Assembly: GCF_025397915.1 (NCBI RefSeq)
Contig: NZ_JALIDZ010000009.1
Location: forward strand, 156,810 to 220,809
Origin: Microbaculum marinisediminis
GTDB taxonomy: Bacteria; Pseudomonadota; Alphaproteobacteria; Rhizobiales; Tepidamorphaceae
Direction of reading: 5' to 3'
Length of the DNA: 64,000 nucleotides
Position 1 is the stretch's first letter; every line of letters begins with the position of its first letter. Below, piece by piece: positions 9,291 through 18,525 of the stretch. Under the pieces are notes generated by a model. That model ran no database searches and was not told where the DNA came from. It saw nothing but the letters and a program-made list of their open reading frames with translations. A program made the translations under genes and the position numbers.

Positions 9291-10280
9291 ATGCGGGTTC
9301 TTCACACCCTTCTTGCCGGCGCATTTGCCTTCGGCGCGATGAGCGCTGCTGCGTCTGCCGCCGACTACAACTTCAAGATCGGCCACGCGGCCTCCAGCAA
9401 GCACGCCTTCAACATCGGCGTTGAGATGTTCGCCGAGGCCGTCGCGGAGAAGACCGGCGGCAAGGTTGCGATCGAAGTGGTGGGCGACCGGCAGCTCGGC
9501 GACGACAAGCAGCTTCTGGAAGGCGTGCAGCTCGGCACGATCGACGGCGCCCTGGTTTCGGCGCCGGTCTTCCCGCTGGCGGCTGGCGCGGCGGCGTTCG
9601 ACGCGCTGCAGCTGCCCTTCGTGGTGCCCTCCTACGACTCCATGTCGGCCGTCCTCTCGGGCCCGGTCGGCCAAAAGCTGCTCGACAGCCTCGATGCCAA
9701 GGGCATGAAGGGCCTCTCCTTCTACGAAGCCGGCCAGCGCCACTTCCTAAGCCGTGAGAAGCCGGTGAAGTCGGTCGCCGACTTCGAGGGTCTGAAGACC
9801 CGCATCGTCCCGATCCCGTTGCACAAGGCGACCTGGGAAGCGGTCGGCACGAACCCGGTCGGCATGCCCTACGGCGAAGTCTACTCGGGTCTCGAAACCG
9901 GCGTGATCGACGCCGTCGAAATCAACCTCTCCTCCGTCGAGTCCGAAAACCTGTTCCAGAACGCCAAGGAAGTGACGTTCACAGGCCACTATTTCTGGCC
10001 GGGTGTGCTGGTCGTGAACAAGGCCAAGTTCGACGCCCTGCCGGAGGACATCCAGAAGGCGATGATCGAGGCCGGCCACGAGACCATCGCCAAGCACTAC
10101 CAGTTCGCCAAGGAAGACGAGGCGCGGGTGGCCGAGGCCCTGAAGGCGAAGGGCGTCACCATAAACCAGCTCGACGACCTGAAGGCCATGCAGGACAAGA
10201 CGGCGCCGGTCGTGACGGAGTGGTCGGGCAAGGACCCGATCATCGTCGAGTTCATCGAAGCCGTCCGCAAGGGGTCGTGA
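9291..10280 (+). CDS. TRAP transporter solute-binding protein (DctP family)
   Basis: 329 aa periplasmic receptor that captures an organic acid and delivers it to the DctQM membrane subunits encoded downstream. It starts with a Sec signal peptide ending AASA-AD at about residue 23. The DctP signature is visible in the Arg-containing KTRIVPIPLHKATWEAVGTN segment and in PVGMPYGEVYSGLETGVIDA. GGAGG lies 9 nt before ATG 9291. The substrate cannot be read from sequence: the neighbours HyuA/HyuB suggest a lactam, imide or related acid, and the adjacent mhp operon suggests a phenylpropanoid. Confidence 0.92.
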   Translation: MRVLHTLLAGAFAFGAMSAAASAADYNFKIGHAASSKHAFNIGVEMFAEAVAEKTGGKVAIEVVGDRQLGDDKQLLEGVQLGTIDGALVSAPVFPLAAGAAAFDALQLPFVVPSYDSMSAVLSGPVGQKLLDSLDAKGMKGLSFYEAGQRHFLSREKPVKSVADFEGLKTRIVPIPLHKATWEAVGTNPVGMPYGEVYSGLETGVIDAVEINLSSVESENLFQNAKEVTFTGHYFWPGVLVVNKAKFDALPEDIQKAMIEAGHETIAKHYQFAKEDEARVAEALKAKGVTINQLDDLKAMQDKTAPVVTEWSGKDPIIVEFIEAVRKGS

Positions 10281-10282
10281 CA

Positions 10283-10672
10283 ATGACCGCTGGAAAGAGC
10301 GAGGGGGCGCAAGCCTTCCGCTGGGAAGACCTGCCCCGCGAGCAGGTACGGCCCGGGGTCTCCCGGGCCGGTTTCCGGGGCAACCAGGCCATGATGGTGA
10401 TGAACTGGCTGGAGCCAGGAATGGAGGTGCGTCCGCACAGCCACCCCGAGGAACAGCTGGTGATGGTGGTGAAGGGCAGGATGCGCTTCTACATCGGCGA
10501 CGAGACCGTCGATGTAGAGGAGGGTGGCCTCGTCCGCATTCCGCCGAATGTCGTTCATTGCGGCGAGGTGCTCGGCGACGAGACGGTCCTCAACCTCGAC
10601 GTCTTCTCGCCGCTTCGCCAGGACTACCTGCACCTCGTGACCTATCAGAAGAGCACCTTCGAACCCAATTGA
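10283..10672 (+). CDS. Single-domain cupin
   Basis: 129 aa. A classic cupin motif 1 is present (residues 46-65, with His52, His54, a Glu at 57/58 and Gly65), and motif 2 contains His92. The size and motifs resemble KdgF-like and sugar/keto-acid-associated cupins, which open or isomerise unstable catabolic intermediates. It starts 2 bp after dctP and so is co-translated with the receptor. No specific substrate can be assigned. Confidence 0.8.
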   Translation: MTAGKSEGAQAFRWEDLPREQVRPGVSRAGFRGNQAMMVMNWLEPGMEVRPHSHPEEQLVMVVKGRMRFYIGDETVDVEEGGLVRIPPNVVHCGEVLGDETVLNLDVFSPLRQDYLHLVTYQKSTFEPN

Positions 10673-10701
10673 CCGTCTTCGGCGTGGGGCAGCCGCCTTC
10701 G

Positions 10702-10722
10702 CGGCCGGCACCGTGCCGGCCG
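10702..10722. repeat. Perfect 10 bp inverted repeat (hairpin) inside the operon
   Basis: CGGCCGGCAC and GTGCCGGCCG are separated by a single base, in the 98 bp gap between the cupin gene and dctQ. There is no T-tract, so it is not a simple terminator. A strong mRNA hairpin here could stabilise the upstream dctP-cupin message and give more receptor than membrane protein. Confidence 0.55.
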
Positions 10723-10770
10723 AAAGGACAGCTTTGTGCCCGACAACGGCGCCGCGGTGACGAGAGCAAG

Positions 10771-11337
10771 ATGACGGAAACACTGACCAGTATCGCAAAG
10801 GTCTACAGGACACTGATGGTCGCCCTGCTGGGCGCCATGATGGCGATCCTGTTCGCGGTGATGTGCGTTCAGGTATTCTTCCGCTACGGCCTGAACAACT
10901 CGCTGATCTGGGCGGAAGAGGTCTGCCGCTATCTTCTTATCTGGGTCTCCTTCCTGGCCTGCGGAGTCGCCTATCAGCGCGGCGAGATCGCAGCGATGCG
11001 CATTCTCGTCGAGGCGCTGCCGGCGCGCGCGGCCGCCCTACTCACCCTCATCGCCGATGTCGCGATCCTGGTGCTTCTGGCCTTCCTGGTGGTTTTCGGC
11101 TGGCGCTACGCCGTGTTCAGCGGCGGCCAGACCATGCCGGCGGCGGATTTCATCTGGTCCGACGTCTTTCATGGAGAGGGCTCGGCAAATCTCTCGCTGT
11201 TCTGGGTCTATGTCTCGATCCCGATCAGCATGGCCTTGCTCGCAGTCCACATCGTCATTCACACGCTCTCCACGCTGAAAGCGCTGGCGGGCGGAACCCC
11301 GCCGACCTCCCCCTCTGAATTGGGGAGCGCGCCGTGA
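10771..11337 (+). CDS. TRAP transporter small membrane subunit (DctQ)
   Basis: 188 aa with four hydrophobic segments (about residues 17-37, 50-70, 88-110 and 145-165), the usual DctQ layout. The conserved aromatic/charged stretch NSLIWAEEVCRYLLIWVSFL is present. ATG 10771 is preceded by a weak GAGAGC. An upstream in-frame extension overlapping the cupin gene was rejected. It overlaps dctM by 4 bp, so the two subunits are translationally coupled. Confidence 0.9.
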   Translation: MTETLTSIAKVYRTLMVALLGAMMAILFAVMCVQVFFRYGLNNSLIWAEEVCRYLLIWVSFLACGVAYQRGEIAAMRILVEALPARAAALLTLIADVAILVLLAFLVVFGWRYAVFSGGQTMPAADFIWSDVFHGEGSANLSLFWVYVSIPISMALLAVHIVIHTLSTLKALAGGTPPTSPSELGSAP

Positions 11338-12620
11338 TCTTCTATCTATCCGGCTTCGCGGCCTTTCTCCTGGTCGGCGTACCAGTCGCCCTGGCGCTGG
11401 GGCTCGCATCGCTTGTGTACCTGTACCTGACCGGCAACACGCACCTCCTGATTGCTTTCCCGCAACGCATGATCGCCGGCGTCGACCAGTTCGTACTGCT
11501 GACGATCCCATTCTTCCTGCTGGCCGGCAACTTCATGAACGCAGGCGGCATCACCGATGAAATCGTCAGACTCGCGCAAACGCTGGTCGGGCGCGTGCGC
11601 GGCGGTCTTGCCGCCGTGACCGTCGTCGCCAGCATGCTGTTTTCAGGCGTCAGCGGCGCGGCGACCGCGGAGGCCTCGGCGCTCGGCAGCGTGCTGATTC
11701 CGGCCATGCGCCGAGACGGTTACGATCCGCGCTACGCGGCCGCACTGGTCGCCACCAGTTCGATCCTCGGGCCGCTGGTACCGCCTTCGCTGGCGCTGAT
11801 CCTCTATGGCGTCCTGACTGGCACCTCGATCGGCGACCTCTTCATCGCCGGCATCGGCCCAGCGATCATCCTGTGCCTGGCGCTCGTCGCCTATGTGCTG
11901 ATCAAGGCGCGGCGCGAGGGACATCCGCCTTCGCCGATGCTGGGGAAGGCGGAGCGCCGCCGTTCGCTCCGCCGCGGCGCGCCGGCTCTGCTCCTGCCGG
12001 TGATCATCGTCGGCGGCATCCGCTCGGGTATCTTCACCCCGACCGAGGCCGCGGCGATCGCAGCGCTCTATGCGCTGCTGCTCGCCGTTTTCTTCTATCG
12101 CACGATGGGCTTTGCAGCCTTCTGGAACGCACTGTTCGAAACAGCGACGCTGTCGGCCGGCATCATGCTGATCGTCGCGATGGCATCGATGACAGCCTTC
12201 GTGCTCGGCTTCGAGAATGTCCCAAGGCAGATTGCCGCGGGTCTGACATCGCTGACGCAGGATCCCGCACTGCTGCTCCTCCTGATCAACGCGCTGCTTC
12301 TGATGCTCGGACTTTTCCTGGAACCGCTCGCCGCCCTGATCCTCGTCATGCCGATCCTGATCGAGGTGGTTCAGACGATCGGGCTCGATCCCGTACAGTT
12401 CGGGGTCATGGTCGTGCTGAACCTGATGATCGGCATGATCACGCCGCCAGTCGGTCTATGTCTCTTCATCGTCAGTGCAATCGGCCGCGTGCCGATCGAA
12501 GGCGTGAGCCGCGCCGCGCTGCCGATGATCGTCATCTGCGTCGCAGTGCTTCTGCTCGTCGCCTTCGTCCCCGACCTGACGTTGTTCCTGCCAAGCCTGA
12601 TCGCGGAAGGGGGAAACTGA
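11334..12620 (+). CDS. TRAP transporter large permease (DctM)
   Basis: 428 aa with about 12 membrane segments, the family norm. DctM motifs: a GxxxAxTAE-type segment (SGAATAEASALGSVLIP) near residue 105, PPSLALILYG near 145, and a C-terminal MITPPVGLCLF. The start is GTG 11334 inside the dctQ stop region. It drives Na+-coupled uptake together with DctQ and the DctP receptor. It is followed by the iclR gene after 1 bp. Confidence 0.93.
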   Translation: MIFYLSGFAAFLLVGVPVALALGLASLVYLYLTGNTHLLIAFPQRMIAGVDQFVLLTIPFFLLAGNFMNAGGITDEIVRLAQTLVGRVRGGLAAVTVVASMLFSGVSGAATAEASALGSVLIPAMRRDGYDPRYAAALVATSSILGPLVPPSLALILYGVLTGTSIGDLFIAGIGPAIILCLALVAYVLIKARREGHPPSPMLGKAERRRSLRRGAPALLLPVIIVGGIRSGIFTPTEAAAIAALYALLLAVFFYRTMGFAAFWNALFETATLSAGIMLIVAMASMTAFVLGFENVPRQIAAGLTSLTQDPALLLLLINALLLMLGLFLEPLAALILVMPILIEVVQTIGLDPVQFGVMVVLNLMIGMITPPVGLCLFIVSAIGRVPIEGVSRAALPMIVICVAVLLLVAFVPDLTLFLPSLIAEGGN

Positions 12621-12621
12621 G

Positions 12622-13404
12622 ATGACAGGGGAGAGCGCGCCGGCCGGCATCCAGTCGCTGAAGCATGCCTTCGAGGTCATCGAGAAGATGGCCGCGATCG
12701 GCGAACCAATCGGCGTCACCGAACTGGCCAAGGCACTGGGCATTCCGAAAACCCGCACTTTCCGCTACCTGCGGACGCTCAAGACGCTCGGCTACGTGTC
12801 GCAGGACAGTTCCACCGAGAAGTATCGGTTGACGCTGCGCCTGTTCCATATCGGCCAGGCGGTCGCCGACTCCACGCAGCTTCTGACCGAGGCCCGCGCC
12901 GCCATGGTGCAGCTGCGGAAGGAAACGCAACAGACAGTCACCCTGTCGAGCATCGAGAACGACGGTGTGCGGGTTCTCGATATCGTGCGTGCGCACTCCC
13001 CGGTTCAGATCGTGACCCGTCCCGGCGCGTTGCTCGAATTTCATTCCTCGGCTCAGGGACGCGTCGCCCTCGCCTTCGGGTCGGCGAGCCTCTGGCAGGC
13101 GGTACGCGACAAGCCGATGACACAGTGGACGCCACACACCAACACCGACCTGGCGACGCTGGAAGCCGAAGTCGCAGAAGCCCGGGAGCGTGGCTGGGCG
13201 ACGGCGCCGGAACAGACGCTCGTCGGCGTCAATGCGCTGGCGGCGCCGATCTTCGGCGCCAATCGCGAACTGATCGCGACGATCACGGTGGCCGGCTCCC
13301 TGCAGCACGTTCCGGCCCGGCCACCCGAAGCACTTCTCGCGTCGGTCATGCAGGCGGCGCGACGCATATCCGAGAATCTAGGTTGCACGGAGTACCCTGT
13401 ATGA
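12622..13404 (+). CDS. IclR-family transcriptional regulator
   Basis: 260 aa. The N-terminal winged helix-turn-helix (residues about 8-70, ELAKALGIPKTRTFRYLRTL) is followed by an IclR effector domain containing the usual HSSAQGRVALAF and ARERGWA-type motifs. It sits in the middle of the operon it probably controls: it starts 1 bp after dctM and overlaps hyuA by 4 bp. Its likely site is the GAAAC/GTTTC cluster at 9249-9273, which would make it autoregulatory. The inducer is unknown. Confidence 0.9.
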   Translation: MTGESAPAGIQSLKHAFEVIEKMAAIGEPIGVTELAKALGIPKTRTFRYLRTLKTLGYVSQDSSTEKYRLTLRLFHIGQAVADSTQLLTEARAAMVQLRKETQQTVTLSSIENDGVRVLDIVRAHSPVQIVTRPGALLEFHSSAQGRVALAFGSASLWQAVRDKPMTQWTPHTNTDLATLEAEVAEARERGWATAPEQTLVGVNALAAPIFGANRELIATITVAGSLQHVPARPPEALLASVMQAARRISENLGCTEYPV

Positions 13405-15473
13405 CGCGCCACGCGCTCGCGGTCGATATCGGCGGAACCTTCACGGACGTCGTACTCGTTTCCCACGACGGAGCGAGCTTCGTCGACAAGACGCTCACGA
13501 CCCATAACAACCTTCTGGAAGGGTTCTTCCGAGGTGTCGATCTCGTGCTGGACCATGCCGGGCTTCAGCCCGGTGACGTCGACGACGTCATCGTCCATGC
13601 GACCACGGTCGTCACCAACGCGCTGATCGAACGCAAGGGCCCGCCGACGGCCCTGATCGTCACCGAAGGGTTCCGGGATGTTCTCTACATCCGCAACGAG
13701 CACCGCTATGACATGTATGATCCGCAGATCGAGTTCGCCGATCCGCTGATCACGCGGGAGCTGACCTTCCCGCTCGCCGAGCGCACATATGCCGACGGCG
13801 GGATCGGTGCGGCAATCGATGAGGACGCGGTTCGCGCCATCTCGAAGGAGCTGAAGGCGAAGGGCGTCCAATCCGTCGCCGTATGCCTCCTGAATTCCTA
13901 CAAGAACCCGGAAAACGAGCAGGTCGTCGGCCGCGTACTCGCCGAGGAACTGCCGGATCTCTTCGTTTCACTGTCGAGCGATATCGCCCCGCAGATGCGC
14001 GAGTACCTGCGCAGCTCGACGACTGCGATCAACGCGTTCACCCAGCCGATAACGCGACCCTATCTCAATGCGCTGACCGAGGAACTTTCGAACCGCGGCT
14101 TTTCGCAGTTGCCGCTGATCATGCTGTCGAGCGGCGGCGTGGTGGGCGCGCCGACGGCCGGCCGCAATCCGGTGCGGATGATCGAATCCGGTCCCGCCGC
14201 GGGAGCGCTGGTGGCGAGCTATTTCGCCCGGCGTTTCGATATCCCGAACCTGATCTCTTTCGACATGGGCGGCACCACCGCCAAGGCCTGCCTCATCCTC
14301 GAATACGAACCGCTCGTTACAGGTGAGTTCGAGGTCGATCGCCGATACCGGTTCAAGCCGGGCAGCGGCATGCCGATCACCGTCCCCTCGATCGACATGA
14401 TAGAGATCGGCGCGGGCGGTGGCTCGATAGCGCGCGTAGATGCGCTCGGGCTTCTGAAAACAGGGCCGGACAGCGCTGGCTCGGACCCCGGTCCCGTTTG
14501 TTACGGGCGTGGCGGCACACAACCCTGCATCACGGACGCCGACGTGGTGCTCGGGATCCTCGATCCCGACAACTTCCTCGGCGGCGACATGAAGCTCGAC
14601 GCCGACGGCGCGCGCGCAGCGCTCGGGGCGCTGGGCGACAAGCTCGGCGTCTCGGCGGAAAAGGCGGCGCTCGGCGTTTTCGAGGTCGTCTGCGAACAGA
14701 TGGCCGCAGCCGCGCGCGCGCATGCCACCGACCGCGGCGTCGATTATCGGGGCCTGCCCATGCTCGCTTTCGGAGGCGCCGGCCCGGTACATGCCTGCAA
14801 AGTCGCCGAACTGGTGGATGCCAGCATGGTGATCTACCCGCCCCTCGCCAGCGTCCTGTCGGCCTTCGGCACTTTGGTGACACCAGCCAAGATCGACCTC
14901 GTGCGCAGCGCGCTTGCCCGGCTCGGGGACATCGACTGGAGCGCCCTCGGCGCAACCCTCGACACCATGATCGAGGAAGGCAGATCAGCGCTGCTCGAGG
15001 CCGGTCTCGACGTTGCGCAGGCGCGCTTCGGCTTTGCAGCAGACATGCGCTATGTCGGCCAGCAGTCGGAGATCACCGTCCAGTTCGAGGACGATCCGCG
15101 CAAGATCGCCGACCCGGCGACGCTTCGTGAGTCCTTCGAGACCGCCTACGAGAAGGTCTATGGCCTCAAGCTCTCCGACATGTCCGTGGAAGTGGTAAGC
15201 TGGCGTGTCGTCGCACAGGGAAAGCCACCGGCACGCGAGGCGACAATCGCCTTCGCGACCGAGCCCGCCGCGCCGAAGCGGACGCGCCCCGTGCATCTTG
15301 CCGACACACCCGTCGACGTTCCCGTCTACGACCGTTCGGCCATCGCGATCGGCCAAACGATCGCCGGCCCCGTGATCATCGAGGAACGCGAAACGACGGC
15401 CTTCGTTCTGCCGGGCTGGAGTGTCGTCCTGCACGAGAACGGAAGCCTGATCGCCCGCAGGAAGGAAGCCTGA
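13401..15473 (+). CDS. hyuA: Hydantoinase/oxoprolinase family protein, subunit A
   Basis: 690 aa, HyuA family (ATP-dependent N-methylhydantoinase A, 5-oxoprolinase N-half, acetone carboxylase beta). Sugar-kinase-like ATP-binding motifs are present at the N-terminus (DIGGTFTDVVLV) and near residue 290 (FDMGGTTAKACLI). GAGGGS and AFGGAGPVHACKVAE follow the family pattern. It should form a complex with HyuB and use ATP to open a lactam/imide ring or carboxylate a ketone. ATG 13401 overlaps the iclR stop codon. Sequence alone does not separate hydantoinase, oxoprolinase and carboxylase functions. Confidence 0.9.
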   Translation: MTRHALAVDIGGTFTDVVLVSHDGASFVDKTLTTHNNLLEGFFRGVDLVLDHAGLQPGDVDDVIVHATTVVTNALIERKGPPTALIVTEGFRDVLYIRNEHRYDMYDPQIEFADPLITRELTFPLAERTYADGGIGAAIDEDAVRAISKELKAKGVQSVAVCLLNSYKNPENEQVVGRVLAEELPDLFVSLSSDIAPQMREYLRSSTTAINAFTQPITRPYLNALTEELSNRGFSQLPLIMLSSGGVVGAPTAGRNPVRMIESGPAAGALVASYFARRFDIPNLISFDMGGTTAKACLILEYEPLVTGEFEVDRRYRFKPGSGMPITVPSIDMIEIGAGGGSIARVDALGLLKTGPDSAGSDPGPVCYGRGGTQPCITDADVVLGILDPDNFLGGDMKLDADGARAALGALGDKLGVSAEKAALGVFEVVCEQMAAAARAHATDRGVDYRGLPMLAFGGAGPVHACKVAELVDASMVIYPPLASVLSAFGTLVTPAKIDLVRSALARLGDIDWSALGATLDTMIEEGRSALLEAGLDVAQARFGFAADMRYVGQQSEITVQFEDDPRKIADPATLRESFETAYEKVYGLKLSDMSVEVVSWRVVAQGKPPAREATIAFATEPAAPKRTRPVHLADTPVDVPVYDRSAIAIGQTIAGPVIIEERETTAFVLPGWSVVLHENGSLIARRKEA

Positions 15474-15474
15474 G

Positions 15475-17025
15475 ATGGACGGCATAGAACTGGAGATTCT
15501 CTGGTCCAACGTGATCAGCATCGTCTCGGAGCAGGCGCGTGCCCTGCAGCGCGTCGCCTTCTCACCGGTCGTGCGCGAGGCAGGCGATCTCGCCAACGCC
15601 CTGTTCGACAAGCGCGCCCGTATGGTTGCCCAGGCGGTGACCGGGACCCCCGGCCATATCAATTCTCTGGGCGCGGCGGCGCGAAACCTCCTGAAGGCGA
15701 TACCGCCGGAGACGCTCAAGCCCGGCGACGTACTGATCACCAACGATCCCTGGATGTCGGCAGGACACTTCTTCGACATCACGGTGCTTACGCCGATCTT
15801 CCGATCGGGCGAGATCATTGGCTACTGCGGCTCCACGATCCACCATACCGACATCGGCGGCTACGGCGTCGGCTCGGGCGCCCGCGACATCCACGAGGAA
15901 GGCCTCTGGATCCCGGTCCTCAAGCTCTACGAGGCCGGCAAGCCGAACGAGACCCTGCACGCGGTCATGCGCCAGAACGTACGCACGCCGGATGCCCTGT
16001 TCGGCGATCTCGGCGCGCAAGTCGCGAGCGGCAACATCGCCGCCGAGCGCCTCAACGCGATGTGCGATCGCTACGGCCTTGCCGACATCGAGGAGCTGGC
16101 TGACGAAATCATCACCCGTTCGGAGACGGCAACCCGGGAGGCGATCTCGAAGCTGCCCTCCGGCACCTATACCGGCGAAAGTCGCTTCGACGTACCGAGC
16201 GGCGAGATCATCACGCTGCGTACGGCCGTGACCATCGACGCTGAGGCCGGCGACATCACCATCGACTTCGCCGGATCGTCGGGGCCGAGCCCGATCGGGA
16301 TCAATGTCGTGCCGGCCTACACCCACGCCTACGCAACCTTCGCGGTGCGTTCTACGCTCAATCCGGAGCTGCCGAACAACTACGGCAGCCTGTCGCCTAT
16401 TCGTGTGACGGCGCCGGATGAGTGCATCGTCAATGCCAAGTACCCGGTGCCTGTGAATGCCCGGCACGTCGTCGGCATGTACGTGCCCTTTCCGATCCTG
16501 AAGGCGCTCGCCCATGTCACGCCGAAGAACGTGGTCGCGGAAGGCTCAGGTGCCGTCTGGACGATTCAGATACAGGGTCGCGATCGCGCCGGGCAGCCAT
16601 TCACCAGCTCGATGTTCAACTATTCCGGCGGGATGGGTGCGCGCGCGACCAAGGATGGCCTTTCGGCGATCTGCTACCCGACCGGCGTCGCGGCGGTGCC
16701 GACCGAGGTGCTGGAAGCCGCCTTTCCGATCGAGTTCACCTGCAAGGAGCTGGAACTCGGCTCGGGCGGCCCGGGCAAATATCGCGGCGGCGACGGCCAA
16801 CGCATCGGCTATCGTATGCGCACGGGATCACCGTGGCTTCTGAACGCTATTCCCTCCCGCCTGACGGAAGGCCCGGAAGGCCTGTTCGGTGGGGGATCGG
16901 GAACGCCCGGACATTTCGCTATCAACGGCAAGGCAGTGTCGGAGGCGCGCAAGATCGAGATGCAGCCGGAGGACGAGGTGCTCATGATCACCCCGGGCGG
17001 CGGAGGCTATGGCCGAGCCGGGTAG
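15475..17025 (+). CDS. hyuB: Hydantoinase/oxoprolinase family protein, subunit B
   Basis: 516 aa, HyuB family, partner of HyuA. Typical segments: VREAGDLANALFD and GTPGHINSLG at the N-terminus, PGDVLITNDPWMSAGHFFDI near residue 85, HHTDIGGYGVGSGARDIHEEG near 120, and a glycine-rich C-terminus (FGGGSGTPG, ITPGGGGYG). The start is 1 bp after hyuA. It is the last gene of the operon beginning with dctP at 9291. Lengths of both subunits (690 and 516 aa) fit the two-protein enzymes rather than the fused 5-oxoprolinase. Confidence 0.9.
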   Translation: MDGIELEILWSNVISIVSEQARALQRVAFSPVVREAGDLANALFDKRARMVAQAVTGTPGHINSLGAAARNLLKAIPPETLKPGDVLITNDPWMSAGHFFDITVLTPIFRSGEIIGYCGSTIHHTDIGGYGVGSGARDIHEEGLWIPVLKLYEAGKPNETLHAVMRQNVRTPDALFGDLGAQVASGNIAAERLNAMCDRYGLADIEELADEIITRSETATREAISKLPSGTYTGESRFDVPSGEIITLRTAVTIDAEAGDITIDFAGSSGPSPIGINVVPAYTHAYATFAVRSTLNPELPNNYGSLSPIRVTAPDECIVNAKYPVPVNARHVVGMYVPFPILKALAHVTPKNVVAEGSGAVWTIQIQGRDRAGQPFTSSMFNYSGGMGARATKDGLSAICYPTGVAAVPTEVLEAAFPIEFTCKELELGSGGPGKYRGGDGQRIGYRMRTGSPWLLNAIPSRLTEGPEGLFGGGSGTPGHFAINGKAVSEARKIEMQPEDEVLMITPGGGGYGRAG

Positions 17026-17041
17026 CCAGTCGGGTATACGC

Positions 17042-17080
17042 CACGGGGCTATCGCACCGATCAATACGACGCGCCCCGTG
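17042..17080. terminator. Possible weak terminator between convergent operons
   Basis: CACGGGGC (17042-17049) and GCCCCGTG (17073-17080) can pair as an 8 bp stem with a 23-base loop, followed only by TTTG. It lies 16 bp after hyuB in a 288 bp convergent gap. The long loop and short T-run keep confidence low. The rest of the gap shows nothing. Confidence 0.3.
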
Positions 17081-17313
17081 TTTGCGGGACAATACCGCCA
17101 CGCCCCGCTGGCAACACGATCGACAGGCACGCATTCGCTTAAAGGTCACGTGGTTCGCGAAGGAACCGTGGCACGCGGACCCAACGCGGCCATTTCGTGC
17201 CACGGCCGCTCGGCCATCAGGGGTGCGGTCACGATGCGACGGCGAGATCGCTGAACCGGGGCAACGAGCCCACCGCGCTGGTGGCGTTATCCAGGACTTC
17301 GTGCCCGGGACGC

Positions 17314-18462
17314 CTACAACCGTTTCGCGGCGATATCGGCCCCCTCTCTGAGGGCAGAGAGTTTTTCCCAGACCAGTTCCTCGGCGACAAATTCGTAGCC
17401 CGCGAAGGTTCCAAATCCGCAGTCCGTGCTCGGAACCACGCGTTCGGCATCGCCGATGGCGCCGACCGCTTCCAGGACCCGGCGTGCGACGACTTCCGGG
17501 TGTTCGATGTAGTTGCAGGTCGTGTCGACAATTCCCGGAAGCAGCAACACTTCCTTCGGGAAAGGAAACTCCCGGAAGACTTCGTACTCGTGCTGATGGC
17601 GCGGGTTGGCGAACGGAATGCTGAAAGCACCGACGTTGGCCCGATAGAAGATCCCGATCACGTCTCGAAGCGGAATATCGTGGACATGGGGACCGGCCCA
17701 GTTGCCCCAACAGCAATGCAGGCGAATCCGCTCGGGCGGAATGCCTTCGATCGCCGCATTCAAGGCTTCGAGATGGCGTTCGACGGCCACCAGGAAATCC
17801 GGGGTATCAAGCGACTTGAAGAACGTGCAGCGTTCCATCGCGATATCCGGCGCATCGATCTGGAGGGCAAAGCCCGCGTCGAGGATTGCCCCGTATTCCT
17901 TGCGAAGCTCGCCAGCGAGCGCGTTGAGATAATCGTCGTGGGTCTTGTAGTGCGCGTTCTGGAGGGTCGTCGCCACGATGCCGGGCGACGGCGCCGTCAG
18001 GAAGGCGTCGCCCGGTTTCAGATCGTGGTTCGCCAGGTGGCGGGCAAGGCGCGCGCATTCCTGTTCGATCTCGGCGGTACTTTCGTAGGCGACCTCGCCG
18101 ATCGCCATCGGCGCATCGCGGACTTTCGCGACATTGCCCATCCCGCGGCGCGCCATGGCGGCGTAGGTCGGAAATCGCTCATAGTCGAGGGGCGCCTCGC
18201 GGCGGGACTCCCCGCCGAAGCCCGTCATCCGATCGGCGACATAGGTCTGAAAGCCGGCCCGCCCCTGCTCGCCGTCATTGACCCAGTCGACGCCCGCTTC
18301 GATCTGCCTGGTCAACGTCTCTTCGACGCGCTCGTCCACCAGCGTGTCGAACGCAGAGGCATCAACCTTTTCACCCGCCTCACGGGCAATCAGCATGCCG
18401 GCGAGCGTCTCGCCGCGCGGCAAGGATCCCACGTGCGTGGTCCGGAATCGGATGTTGGCCAT
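17314..18462 (-). CDS. MetE C-terminal-domain-like protein (cobalamin-independent methionine synthase family)
   Basis: 382 aa, the UROD/MetE-like TIM-barrel fold of the catalytic half of MetE. It begins with the expected TTHVGSLPR motif. Candidate zinc ligands are His249-Cys250-Cys251 (RLHCCWGNW) and Cys348 (STDCGFGTF). Family members transfer methyl or alkyl groups to or from thiols. ATG 18462 has AAGGAG 7 nt upstream. It is the last gene of the minus-strand operon that begins at dctP 22777. It is too short to be a complete MetE (about 750 aa), so a catabolic methyl or C-S transfer role is more likely than methionine synthesis (inference). Confidence 0.78.
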   Translation of the reverse strand: MANIRFRTTHVGSLPRGETLAGMLIAREAGEKVDASAFDTLVDERVEETLTRQIEAGVDWVNDGEQGRAGFQTYVADRMTGFGGESRREAPLDYERFPTYAAMARRGMGNVAKVRDAPMAIGEVAYESTAEIEQECARLARHLANHDLKPGDAFLTAPSPGIVATTLQNAHYKTHDDYLNALAGELRKEYGAILDAGFALQIDAPDIAMERCTFFKSLDTPDFLVAVERHLEALNAAIEGIPPERIRLHCCWGNWAGPHVHDIPLRDVIGIFYRANVGAFSIPFANPRHQHEYEVFREFPFPKEVLLLPGIVDTTCNYIEHPEVVARRVLEAVGAIGDAERVVPSTDCGFGTFAGYEFVAEELVWEKLSALREGADIAAKRL

Positions 18463-18525
18463 CAACCACTCCTTCTTTGACTTCTGGATTCGCGCGCCTG
18501 CCACATCACGCAGGCTCCAACCGGA

